Assembly (NCBI RefSeq): GCF_002502735.1
Contig: NZ_DAQC01000001.1
Location: 613,229-677,228 of the forward strand
DNA length: 64,000 bases
Reading direction: 5' to 3'
Origin: Methanoregula sp. UBA64
GTDB lineage: Archaea; Halobacteriota; Methanomicrobia; Methanomicrobiales; Methanospirillaceae
Below are positions 53,352-61,764 of this stretch, piece after piece. Both the position numbers and the translations under genes were made by a program. Under the pieces are notes generated by a model. The model saw nothing but the letters and a program-made list of their open reading frames with translations, did no database searches and had not been told where the DNA came from. Within the stretch, counting starts at the first letter, position 1, and each line of letters starts with the position of its first letter.

Positions 53352-54428
53352 ATGCCACCAGCACGGTTCATGCATCCCCGCCCGAGTTCGATTGTTGCCG
53401 CCCTGTATACTGCCCGCGACCTGGAAGTGGATGTCGCAGTCCTGCACGGCCCCTCGGGCTGCTCGTTCAAGCACGCCCGACTCCTCGAAGAGGACGGGAT
53501 GCGGGTGCTTACTACGGCCCTGGCGGACAACGAGTTCATCTTCGGCGGCCAGAAACCGCTCGAAGAGGTGCTGCGGTACGCGGAGGAGCATTTCTCCCCC
53601 AAAAAGATCGCCGTGATCGGGACCTGCGTCTCGATGATCATCGGGGAAGACCTTGCATCGGCCATAGACAGCTCGGGGATCACGACTCCCGCCATTGCCG
53701 TCGATATCCATGCCGGTTTCCCGGAAAATATTGCCGGCGTGCTCGCAACGCTCGATGCAGCGGCAGAGGCCGGCTGGATCAGCGCAGACGAGCTTGCCCG
53801 CCAGCACCGGCTCATGGAGAAGGCAAACGAGGTAGAGAAGGTCCGGGGCGCTGCCTCGCAGGCATATATCGAACCCTCGCGGGGCGACCTCAAGCACGTG
53901 GCGGCTGAACGGCTCGTTGCCTGCGCAAAGAGCGGGGCAAAGGGTGTGGCGATCCTGAACGCGAAGAAGGAGACCGCGTACATGTTCGCCGACGAACTCC
54001 TGGCGCTGCACGATGCCTGCCCGGATGCGGATATCACCTATATCGCCAACCTCGACAACCGGGGCCTGCCCAAGGTCCGGGCGGATGCGGAACGGATCCG
54101 GGAACAGATGGCCGGACGCGGGGTTACCCCGGAGCTTGCCGGGGCCCTTGACGAATACGGGGCAAACGGCGATGCGCTGGGCGAACGGATCCAGGCGATA
54201 AAGCCGTCGTTTGCCCTGATCGCGGGCGTGCCGCACGCAATCCCGCCGGAATACACCACGGGCATCGAGTGCTTCTCGGTGACCAACGGCCCCCGGCAGG
54301 TAGCTCCCCTCCATGCCATCGGCCACGAACACGTGCTCGTAGAGATCGATCTCCACCCGCGGACGCTCGGGGTCCGCGAGATCGTGGAGAGCGAGTTCGG
54401 AGCAGTCCTGCGGAGCATGGCCCGATGA
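53352..54428 (+). CDS. cfbD: Nitrogenase-like Ni-sirohydrochlorin a,c-diamide reductive cyclase, NifD-like subunit
   Basis: The 358-residue protein is the NifD-like half of the reductive cyclase that reduces the Ni-tetrapyrrole and forms a ring. Cys ligands are suggested by HGPSGCSFKHARLL near 35 and IGTCVSMIIGED near 95. It needs the NifH-like CfbC as electron donor. No cfbC is in the window, so it must lie elsewhere in the genome. The stop overlaps cfbB in ATGA. Confidence 0.9.
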   Translation: MPPARFMHPRPSSIVAALYTARDLEVDVAVLHGPSGCSFKHARLLEEDGMRVLTTALADNEFIFGGQKPLEEVLRYAEEHFSPKKIAVIGTCVSMIIGEDLASAIDSSGITTPAIAVDIHAGFPENIAGVLATLDAAAEAGWISADELARQHRLMEKANEVEKVRGAASQAYIEPSRGDLKHVAAERLVACAKSGAKGVAILNAKKETAYMFADELLALHDACPDADITYIANLDNRGLPKVRADAERIREQMAGRGVTPELAGALDEYGANGDALGERIQAIKPSFALIAGVPHAIPPEYTTGIECFSVTNGPRQVAPLHAIGHEHVLVEIDLHPRTLGVREIVESEFGAVLRSMAR

Positions 54429-55801
54429 AGTCCATCCTTGTCACCGGCGACCGCTCGGGCAGCGGGAAGACGAGCATCACGCTCGCCCTTGCCGCACTTC
54501 TTGGGAAGAAATACACGGTCCAGACCTACAAGGCCGGGATGGACTACATCGATCCCTCCTATCTCTCCGCAGTCTCGCACCGGCCCTGCCGGAACCTCGA
54601 CACCTTCGCGCTCAGCGAGGGGCAGATCCGGGACATCTATGCGTTCGGGTGCCGGGGGGCCGATGTCGCTCTTGTCGAAGGCGTGCGGGGACTCTATGAA
54701 GGAGCCGAGGCACTCGACGATATCGGCAGCACGGCAGCGATTGCAAAGGTGCTCGACCTCCCGGTCGTGCTCGTGGTCTCGGCCCAGAGCATCACCCGGA
54801 GCGCAGCGGCAATCGTCAAAGGCTTCCAGAGCTTCGATCCCGGGGTCCGGATCGCGGGCGTGATCCTCAACCAGGTAAAGGGCGGGTCGCACAAGGAAAA
54901 GGCGACCCGGGCCATCGAGCATTACTGCGGCGTGCCCGTGATCGGCGCCATCCCCCGGATGGAGGAGATGCAGCTTGCCATGCGCCATCTCGGCCTTGTT
55001 CCCTATCGCGAAGGGAGCGGGCAGGGCGATTTTGACAAACGGATAGAAACGATCACCGAGATCATCGGGAAGTACGTTGACCTCGACCGGTTTTTGGCGC
55101 TCGCAAAGGACACTCCAGCGCCGGCAGTACGATATACCGATCTCGACCCGGCACCGGAGCAGCACGTCCGTATCGGGGTCGCGCTCGACGAGGCGTTCAA
55201 CTTCTATTACGCAGACCTCTTCGATGTGCTCGGATCGCTCGGGGCAACGACCATCCATTTCAGCCCGCTCCACGACCGGCTGCCCGAAGCGGACGGCTAC
55301 ATCATTGGCGGGGGCTACCCGGAACTCTTTGTTCCGGGCCTTGAAGCCAACGACAAAATGCGCGAGGCGATCCGCGAGTCGGCCACGAACGGCGTGCCCA
55401 TCTACGCGGAGTGCGGCGGGCTCATGTACCTCACCGAACGGATGAACCTTGCCGCCGGCTGGCAGGGCCATGAAAAGGAGATCTCCGGGGAGATGTGCGG
55501 GGTCTTTAAAGGAGAGACCCGGATGCCTGCCCGGCGCGTGGTCAGTTACGTGGAAGGGAAAAGCCGGGCTGCGTGCCCGCTCGGACGCTCGTGCTTCCGG
55601 GGCCACGAGTTCCACTATTCCGAAGTCCGCCTTGCAAATGAGACCACGTATGCCTACCAGCTCACCCGGGGTACGGGGATCAAAGACAACCTTGACGGAG
55701 CGGTGACGAAGAACACTCTCGGGAGCTATACCCACCTCCACCCGGTGGCGAGCCGGGACATGTTCCACAACTTCATCGACACCTGCATGAACCGGCACTA
55801 A
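54425..55801 (+). CDS. cfbB: Ni-sirohydrochlorin a,c-diamide synthase (CbiA-like)
   Basis: The 458-residue protein has the CobB/CbiA layout. An N-terminal ATP domain starts MKSILVTGDRSGSGKTSIT, followed by VEGVRGLYEGAEA near 82. The C-terminal glutamine amidotransferase domain has the Cys nucleophile in YAECGGLMYL near 326 and a late SYTHLH with the His of the triad. It amidates the a and c side chains of Ni-sirohydrochlorin. The ATG at 54425 overlaps cfbD; a longer frame from 54269 lies inside cfbD and is not used. T-rich sequence after the stop (55816-55821) may end the run. Confidence 0.92.
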   Translation: MKSILVTGDRSGSGKTSITLALAALLGKKYTVQTYKAGMDYIDPSYLSAVSHRPCRNLDTFALSEGQIRDIYAFGCRGADVALVEGVRGLYEGAEALDDIGSTAAIAKVLDLPVVLVVSAQSITRSAAAIVKGFQSFDPGVRIAGVILNQVKGGSHKEKATRAIEHYCGVPVIGAIPRMEEMQLAMRHLGLVPYREGSGQGDFDKRIETITEIIGKYVDLDRFLALAKDTPAPAVRYTDLDPAPEQHVRIGVALDEAFNFYYADLFDVLGSLGATTIHFSPLHDRLPEADGYIIGGGYPELFVPGLEANDKMREAIRESATNGVPIYAECGGLMYLTERMNLAAGWQGHEKEISGEMCGVFKGETRMPARRVVSYVEGKSRAACPLGRSCFRGHEFHYSEVRLANETTYAYQLTRGTGIKDNLDGAVTKNTLGSYTHLHPVASRDMFHNFIDTCMNRH

Positions 55802-55897
55802 CGTGCCGGGCTTTCTTTTTTAATTCCGGCAGCGTTTACCGGTGAAATTCCGGATCAAAGAAAAAACTACAATACTACAGAGCCCCCACAACATTTT

Positions 55898-56992
55898 ATG
55901 ATCATTTACCTTGATGGAAAGTACCTGCCGGAGGGCATGGCCAAGGTCTCGGTCTTTGACCACGGCCTTCTTTACGGGGACGGCGTCTTTGAAGGGATCC
56001 GTGCCTACAATGGCCGGGTCTTCCGCCTAAAAGAGCACATCGACCGGATGTACGATTCGGCAAAGACGCTCGACATCAAGCCGCCGATCTCAAAGGAGGA
56101 GATGGCCGAGGCGATCTGCGAGGTGCTCCGGAGAAACAAGCTCCGGGACGCCTATATCCGCCCGATCATCACCCGGGGTGTCGGCGATCTCGGCCTCGAC
56201 CCGCGCAAGTGCAAGAAAGCATCGGCAATCGTGATTGCGGTCACCTGGGGTGCAATGTACGGCGACCTGTACGAGAAGGGCCTCAGGGCGATCACGGTCT
56301 CGGTCCGCAGGAACCCGCCGGAGTGCCTGCCGCCGAACGTGAAGAGCCTCAACTACCTCAACAATATCCTCGCAAAGATCGAGGCGAACTACAAGGGCGG
56401 CGACGAGGCGATCTTCTTTGATACGAACGGGTACGTGGCCGAAGGGTCCGGGGACAACCTGTACGTGATCAAGAACGGCGAGATCCTCACCCCCCACACG
56501 CTCAACAATCTCCGGGGCGTTACCCGGATGGTGGTGCTCGAGATCGCACAGTCGCTCGGCATCACGGTCAAAGAGCAGAACCTCGGGTACTTCGATCTCT
56601 ATACCGCGGACGAGCTGATCTGCTCGGGTACGGCAGCGGAGATCGCCCCGATCACCTGGGTTGACGGCAGGGTCGTCGGCTCCGGCAAGCCCGGCCCGGT
56701 CACCCGCCAGCTGATGGAAGCGTTCCACGCGGTGACCAAGAGCGAGGGATACCCGGTCTTTACCGCAAAGGCAGGCTCAAAGGCCAAGGCAGCCACCGGC
56801 ACGAAGGCTGCGGCAAAGGCCGGCGCAAAGACAACCGGTAAGGTAATGGCAAAGGCAGCGAAAAAAGCCCCGGCGAAAAAGACCGTTGCGGTGGCAAAGG
56901 CAAAGCCCAAGCCCACGGCAAAGAAGGCTGCGGTAAAGAAGCCGGTCATCCGCCGGGCCCCGGCAAAGAGGACCGCAGCAAAGCGGCGATAA
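55898..56992 (+). CDS. ilvE: Branched-chain aminotransferase with a histone-H1-like Lys/Ala tail
   Basis: Residues 1-288 form a complete class IV aminotransferase: FDHGLLYGDGVFEGIRAYNG near 20, Arg89 and Arg93 in YIRPIITRG, the PLP lysine Lys149 in NVKSLNYLNN, and EGSGDNLY near 182. It makes the last step of valine, leucine and isoleucine synthesis. Residues 289-364 are a tail made almost only of Ala, Lys, Pro, Thr and Val, with about 21 Lys and 5 Arg and no acidic residue. Repeats such as AKKAPAKK are like those of histone H1 or of the miniprotein at 37366. The tail is not part of the family and could bind DNA or RNA, or tether the enzyme. No frameshift is seen. Confidence 0.9.
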   Translation: MIIYLDGKYLPEGMAKVSVFDHGLLYGDGVFEGIRAYNGRVFRLKEHIDRMYDSAKTLDIKPPISKEEMAEAICEVLRRNKLRDAYIRPIITRGVGDLGLDPRKCKKASAIVIAVTWGAMYGDLYEKGLRAITVSVRRNPPECLPPNVKSLNYLNNILAKIEANYKGGDEAIFFDTNGYVAEGSGDNLYVIKNGEILTPHTLNNLRGVTRMVVLEIAQSLGITVKEQNLGYFDLYTADELICSGTAAEIAPITWVDGRVVGSGKPGPVTRQLMEAFHAVTKSEGYPVFTAKAGSKAKAATGTKAAAKAGAKTTGKVMAKAAKKAPAKKTVAVAKAKPKPTAKKAAVKKPVIRRAPAKRTAAKRR

Positions 56993-57046
56993 GCTAAAAA
57001 CCCGGTACCGATACCAGACCCGGTACGCGAGGGCCGGGCCTCATCC

Positions 57047-57054
57047 TTTTTTTT
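57047..57054 (+). terminator. Poly-T terminator candidate after ilvE
   Basis: Eight T about 55 bases after the stop, following a region with direct CCCGGTAC repeats. Confidence 0.45.
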
Positions 57055-57170
57055 GGCGGGCAATCGCAGGCAGCGGGTATGCAGGAGAATTTCCCGGTGC
57101 CATCCGGCCTCCCGCCCGTTCCATAACCTATTTATCAGGCGGCGTGAAACTAGATAGAGCAACATTACCT

Positions 57171-57243
57171 GCTGCTATAGTGTAGGGGCCAATCATGCGG
57201 GCCTTTCACGCCCGCGACAGGGGTTCAAATCCCCTTAGCAGCA
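57171..57243 (+). tRNA. tRNA-Glu (anticodon UUC)
   Basis: The acceptor stem is GCTGCTA at 57171-57177 with TAGCAGC at 57236-57242 and an A as discriminator. The anticodon loop is CTTTCAC between CGGGC and GCCCG, giving TTC. The T arm is AGGGGTTCAAATCCCCT. The CCA end is not encoded. No intron is seen. The gene marks the border to an AT-rich, defence-like region, as expected of a tRNA used as an integration site. Confidence 0.95.
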
Positions 57244-57456
57244 TTCCTTTTCTGATGGTGTGAAGCTCTGTTTTTTGATTCTGACGTGACAGATTTCTCT
57301 CAATAAATTTACCGGGATCCCGTCACAAATGACAGGGGAATACACTGTTATTCCCTCCACCCGGCAAAAAGGACGAGATAGTGTATCCTTGAACCCGGTA
57401 TTGATCATAATCGGCGGGATCATTGCAGACTGCCCAACCAGTATACTCCACATTGT

Positions 57457-60357
57457 TTAGTTATCTTGCAAACTTTCCTTAAGTAAATAAAGAAATTCCA
57501 AGCTTTTTTGTTGATTTATGTTATGATCTCCATAATTTTTATCCAAAAGCACCTTTATGTGACTCTTCATGACTTTTTCTCCATCACGGTATTTTTTCTG
57601 TGCAAATAATATCGCCATGAGCGTGATAACTGCATTTGAAGTCATCGGATGTTCCGGACCTAATGTTTCAATTAAGAGATCAAGTGCTTGTTCTTGAAGT
57701 TCCTGAGCTTTAGTGAAATTTTCAAGAGTCGCGAAGGTACCTGCAAGAGATATCATTGATCTAATAGTATGGGGATGTTTCGAACCCCAGATTTTGGTTG
57801 AGAATATCAGCACTTTTTCTTGGAGTTCTTGAGCTTTTGTGAAGTCATTCAACTCAAATAATATCCTACCCAACCCATTCATTGCAATGATAGTATCGGG
57901 ATGATCTGGCCCGAGATTTTTTTTTGAAATAATGAATACTTGTTCTTGAAGAATTCGGGCCTGATCTGTTTTGTTCAGATGACTAAGTGTATCACTCAAA
58001 TTATTCATAGCCGTGAGTGTGTTCGGATGTTCAGTCCCTAACACCTCTCTAGAAAGATCAAGCACTTGCAATTCCAGTTCTTGGGCCTTAACATAATCCC
58101 CAGTATTATGAAATGTATACGCAAGATTGCCCATAGAAATGAGAGTGTCGGGGTGTTTCGGCCCAAGAATTTCTTTAGATAGTGCTAATGATTGTTCATG
58201 GAGTTCTTGAGATTTTGTGTATTCTCCAAGATCATCAAGCGTTGAAGCGAGACTTCCCATAATAACGAGAGTGTCGGGGTGTTTCGGCCCCAAATATTTC
58301 TTTGAGAGATCAAGCGCTTCTTCTTGGAGTTCTCGGGATTCAGTAACTTTTCCAAGGACCCCTAGAGTCATAGATAGATTGCTCATGGCAACAATGGTCT
58401 CTCGCGTATTCTTTCCATAAATTTTTAATCGTCGTGCAAGTACGTATTCCTGAAGTTTTCGGGCTTTGGCAAGTTGTCCCGCCTCCCTGAAAGTTATTGC
58501 CAGGTTACCCATAGTGACGAGGATTTTTGAAGTCTCATCATCCCCGGTGTGTCTTTGAATAACTAACACACGATTGTAAAGATTTATTGCAGAAGCATAT
58601 GATCCACGCCAACGTTCAAACTCCGCAAGCCATCCCATCAATTTAGCCGTCTTGAGGTCTTTCTTAAAATTGATTAATTCTCGGGCATGGGGGAAAATTA
58701 GTTCCAGTTCCGGGTGGATGCATCCATCTTGAATAATTGAAAATATTTCAATCGCTGCATCCAGCGCTGCTACTTGCATCTTTGAGAATCTTTTCTTTTG
58801 TCGGAACCTAATCAGAACTGTACGGGAGATAAGAGTATGTACTCCCCACGAAGGTATATCGCCCCTTTCATATTTGGCGAGAGAATGATGTTCTACCAGT
58901 GCAATCGCATTTTCGGCCCTCTTTTTCCCGACTTTTTCCTCTACTGCATCTATTTTTGAGAATATTTTTGAAACAAGTACCCCGGGAATTGGTGCAGTTG
59001 CAAGCATTGATGCAAGGATCAGAAAATCCCGCCCTTCTTTGTCCAGTTGATCAATACTAAAGAGAAATGTTTTCGCAATACTCTTTTCGTGACCTGTGGG
59101 AAGTAATCCGGCAAATTCTCTTGCCAATTCCTCCAATGTATCACTTGATCGGTCTGCAAGTTCGCGATTAAAATCCGAAAATGGACATTTACTTAACGAG
59201 CGTTTCAGTTGTGCTCCCGCAATATCTAGAGCTAGAGGATGGTACCCAAGTGATTTCGCGAGCTCCCGAGCCGCATTCTCGTCATCCCGGGGGTTTTTCC
59301 ATTTTGAGAGAAGCTCGAAAGCTTCTTCGGGCTCCAGAGGATCAACATTAAGCGTTTTTCCAAAAGCATCATAAGAAGAGATTCTTGAGGTAATCAATGT
59401 CCGTCCCTGTGAACCCGTAGGAGCAAACCAAGACTTCACCTCGGCTTCGTTCATTCCTGCAGGTAAATCATCAACGATCCAAAGAAACGGCAGATCGCAC
59501 TGAATGAGTTTTCGATTAAGTTCTGCAATAATTTCATTCGGCTTTTTGCCATCTGTACTAACCCCATATATGCAGGCAATATCTAAAAGCTGGCGGACCC
59601 TCTCGGCTTCCCTCTCTTCATGTTTTAATGACGCTTTGGCGTCATAATTGCCAAATGCGTTTAACCAGAATACTCCCCCAGGGAACGCTGAGGCAAACCA
59701 GAGGGCGTATTCTTCCGCGAGAAGGGATTTTCCGATTCCCCCCATACCTATTAGCTGAACAAGAGCCGGAGCGTGCGATTTTGAGATCATATAAAAATCA
59801 TTTTCATGGAGGGCGGAATGAAGTTCCCACATTGCGGGAAATCTCCCCACGAACCGACGGGATCCGATACCCGTTTTGCCGTACCACACGGTATTTTCCC
59901 GACGGACAATTCCCTCAAAAACCGTGCTAATTTTCTGGACATGATCATTAATAGTATCTGCAATTTGGGCATAGTCGCCAGAAATAAGATACCGGTTCGG
60001 CTGCAACTCGTCTCGGATCACCAATGGATGAATATGATCGTATCCTTTTTCGGGGTTGACTGCCAGAACCCGGGTGGGGAAATTCCCTATCTTATGCGCT
60101 GTGATGATGGCGGAGGTCAGCTCATACTGACAGGAACGGGACTTGGGGTAATTGTGAGAATAATATGCAAGCAAGATTTTAGAATGGGCCAAGCCTTGTT
60201 CAACAGATTTGGTAATTCCCACGTAGTCCTGAATGTCTTTATCATCATACCAGACTTTCAATCCTTTATCTGTTAGGGCTTTAAGCAGTTTGTCCGTTTC
60301 CAAATGATCCCGGCTTGAATGACTGAAAAAAACATCATAATCCGTATTACCAGGCAT
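57457..60357 (-). CDS. TIR-STAND-TPR protein (NLR-like immune protein)
   Basis: The 966-residue protein has three parts. Residues 1-145 form a TIR domain (YDVFFSHSSRDHLETDKLL, KGLKVWYDDKDI); the catalytic Glu of NAD-cleaving TIRs fits Glu79 in SRSCQYEL. Residues 165-460 form a STAND/NB-ARC ATPase with Walker A GMGGIGKS at 204-211, Walker B FLWIVDD at 291-297, TLITSR at 320-325 and GYHPLAL at 371-377. Residues about 580-940 hold at least eight TPR units of 42 residues, of the kinesin-light-chain type (LGPKHPDTL). Such proteins sense phage components via TPRs and kill by NAD loss (family knowledge). The gene is AT-rich and next to a tRNA. Confidence 0.9.
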   Translation of the reverse strand: MPGNTDYDVFFSHSSRDHLETDKLLKALTDKGLKVWYDDKDIQDYVGITKSVEQGLAHSKILLAYYSHNYPKSRSCQYELTSAIITAHKIGNFPTRVLAVNPEKGYDHIHPLVIRDELQPNRYLISGDYAQIADTINDHVQKISTVFEGIVRRENTVWYGKTGIGSRRFVGRFPAMWELHSALHENDFYMISKSHAPALVQLIGMGGIGKSLLAEEYALWFASAFPGGVFWLNAFGNYDAKASLKHEEREAERVRQLLDIACIYGVSTDGKKPNEIIAELNRKLIQCDLPFLWIVDDLPAGMNEAEVKSWFAPTGSQGRTLITSRISSYDAFGKTLNVDPLEPEEAFELLSKWKNPRDDENAARELAKSLGYHPLALDIAGAQLKRSLSKCPFSDFNRELADRSSDTLEELAREFAGLLPTGHEKSIAKTFLFSIDQLDKEGRDFLILASMLATAPIPGVLVSKIFSKIDAVEEKVGKKRAENAIALVEHHSLAKYERGDIPSWGVHTLISRTVLIRFRQKKRFSKMQVAALDAAIEIFSIIQDGCIHPELELIFPHARELINFKKDLKTAKLMGWLAEFERWRGSYASAINLYNRVLVIQRHTGDDETSKILVTMGNLAITFREAGQLAKARKLQEYVLARRLKIYGKNTRETIVAMSNLSMTLGVLGKVTESRELQEEALDLSKKYLGPKHPDTLVIMGSLASTLDDLGEYTKSQELHEQSLALSKEILGPKHPDTLISMGNLAYTFHNTGDYVKAQELELQVLDLSREVLGTEHPNTLTAMNNLSDTLSHLNKTDQARILQEQVFIISKKNLGPDHPDTIIAMNGLGRILFELNDFTKAQELQEKVLIFSTKIWGSKHPHTIRSMISLAGTFATLENFTKAQELQEQALDLLIETLGPEHPMTSNAVITLMAILFAQKKYRDGEKVMKSHIKVLLDKNYGDHNINQQKSLEFLYLLKESLQDN

Positions 60358-60400
60358 CCGAAAGCACCTGCGGTTAATAATATCAGATAATAGATATGAG

Positions 60401-60538
60401 GTGCAAAATATTAAAGGGATATGTTTAGTGGGGCGATGCCAAAAATGCGGCCGATGGGAGCAAGCAATTATCCCAGATGTTCCAAAAACCTCTCTAAAAA
60501 TACGGTCTGAATTTTATTGTGAGTTGGGGAAAGAATAA
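60401..60538 (+). CDS. Possible 45-residue Cys-containing small protein
   Basis: A GTG-led frame encodes a peptide with cysteines at about residues 8, 13, 16 and 39 (ICLVGRCQKCGRWEQ and YCELGKE), a layout that could hold zinc. ATGAG directly before the GTG is a weak ribosome-binding site. It lies in the 190-base gap between the TIR-STAND gene and the radical SAM gene and points toward the latter. Weak but protein-like. Confidence 0.35.
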   Translation: MQNIKGICLVGRCQKCGRWEQAIIPDVPKTSLKIRSEFYCELGKE

Positions 60539-60548
60539 TATCTCACCG

Positions 60549-61700
60549 TTATGCAATGGTCTCAGATTTTGAAGGGTTATTTTCAGACGCTTGTTTAATT
60601 AAAGTGGATGAACTTTGTTTAGGCCATAATTCGAATGCTTCATCAAAATTACGAGCCTGCAAAAATTTATTGACAAGTCCTCTGTATGGAGGGAAGGCGC
60701 CCCCAAAACCAATTACTCGTCGGGCATCCGCAACACTTTCCAACTGTGTTTGCGTCCAATTGGGAGATACATAGGAATTCTTTTTTAAGGATCTTATTGG
60801 CTCATACCTCATGGGATATGAAACGCAGCCCCATTCCGCCAGATCATTAATAATCTCAAAGAATGATTCCGGGGTATCCCCACATTTCCGTTTCTCATTA
60901 AAAAAATTATATAGTACATAAAAAAAGATTTTTTTCTTCCTGAATCCTTGTTGTTCGAGTAAATCTATCGCCTTTTGTACACTCTTTTTTTGAGCGCGAG
61001 AATCATACGCCATACGTATTGTAGTAATTTTTAATTCACCTAACGCGGAGACCTTTTCTTCGTCAATTAATCTTGCATCGAGACCTTGATTAAAATCTAT
61101 ATTCAATCCCGTTTCTTTTAGGTTTTTTATTGTCTTTTTCCAATCAGGAGATGCAAAAAAATTGTTATCCCATAAAATAATCTGCTTGTGGCCCTGGAAA
61201 ATATAATCTCGAACGTTAGATGCAACAGATTTAATTCCACCTTCCAATTGTGGAACAAGACAAAACGGGCATTTGCGTATACAACCTCTCGAAGTAAATA
61301 CTATTGAGCTGTTCCAGTCTCTCCACTTCTCCACGGACTGCAAAATATCATATGAGGGAAGAAAAGATTCGGATTTTTCAAAAAGACCTCTATGTACCTC
61401 AATATAGGAGTGATTTTTTTTGATATGCTCTGGCATTATTGATGCATAAATACCGCCAACTCGAATTGAAGCTGATGGAAATTTTTTGTGATAATATTCT
61501 ATTGCTTTATGGACAGGTTGCCATGCATATGTAAACAGTGACGTAACTTCGATTTTATCCGGGTTATAGGAATCGCATTCGACAAGCCCCCGAACAAGCT
61601 TGATTTCATCTCCCCACGACCTATAAAATGAGGCTAATTTCATTAGCCCCAATGGAGGATATTTGGTATAGTATTCGGGTTCAACGAGTAAAATTCTCAT
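60549..61700 (-). CDS. Radical SAM protein with B12-binding-like N-terminus
   Basis: The 383-residue protein starts MRILLVEPEYYTKYPPLGLMKLASFYRSWG, with a cobalamin-type Rossmann region (residues 1-110, RVGGIYASIMPEH near 80). The radical SAM cluster is in FTSRGCIRKCPFCLVPQLEGG near residue 135 (C-x3-C-x2-C). QLDARLIDEEKV-type residues follow near 190, with a C-terminal part of unknown type. The substrate is unknown. It is AT-rich and lies between the TIR-STAND and GHKL genes, all on the same strand, with about 64 bases to the GHKL gene. A role with its neighbours is possible but not shown. Confidence 0.78.
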   Translation of the reverse strand: MRILLVEPEYYTKYPPLGLMKLASFYRSWGDEIKLVRGLVECDSYNPDKIEVTSLFTYAWQPVHKAIEYYHKKFPSASIRVGGIYASIMPEHIKKNHSYIEVHRGLFEKSESFLPSYDILQSVEKWRDWNSSIVFTSRGCIRKCPFCLVPQLEGGIKSVASNVRDYIFQGHKQIILWDNNFFASPDWKKTIKNLKETGLNIDFNQGLDARLIDEEKVSALGELKITTIRMAYDSRAQKKSVQKAIDLLEQQGFRKKKIFFYVLYNFFNEKRKCGDTPESFFEIINDLAEWGCVSYPMRYEPIRSLKKNSYVSPNWTQTQLESVADARRVIGFGGAFPPYRGLVNKFLQARNFDEAFELWPKQSSSTLIKQASENNPSKSETIA

Positions 61701-61764
61701 ATCGATTATATTACTCCCCCATGTACAAAAAGATTGGGATCCTTTCTAGGATCGGTCACTGGCA

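Noticed and set aside
53082..54356. Long minus-strand frame over cfbD
   Set aside because: It lies antisense to a well-supported gene and has no recognisable domain.
54038..55798. Very long minus-strand frame over cfbB and cfbD
   Set aside because: It is a mirror of GC-rich genes. The plus-strand products have complete motifs and coupled starts.
57235..57453. 72-codon minus-strand frame beside the tRNA
   Set aside because: It runs into the 3' end of the tRNA-Glu gene, has no ribosome-binding site and no recognisable family. It may be a remnant but cannot be supported.
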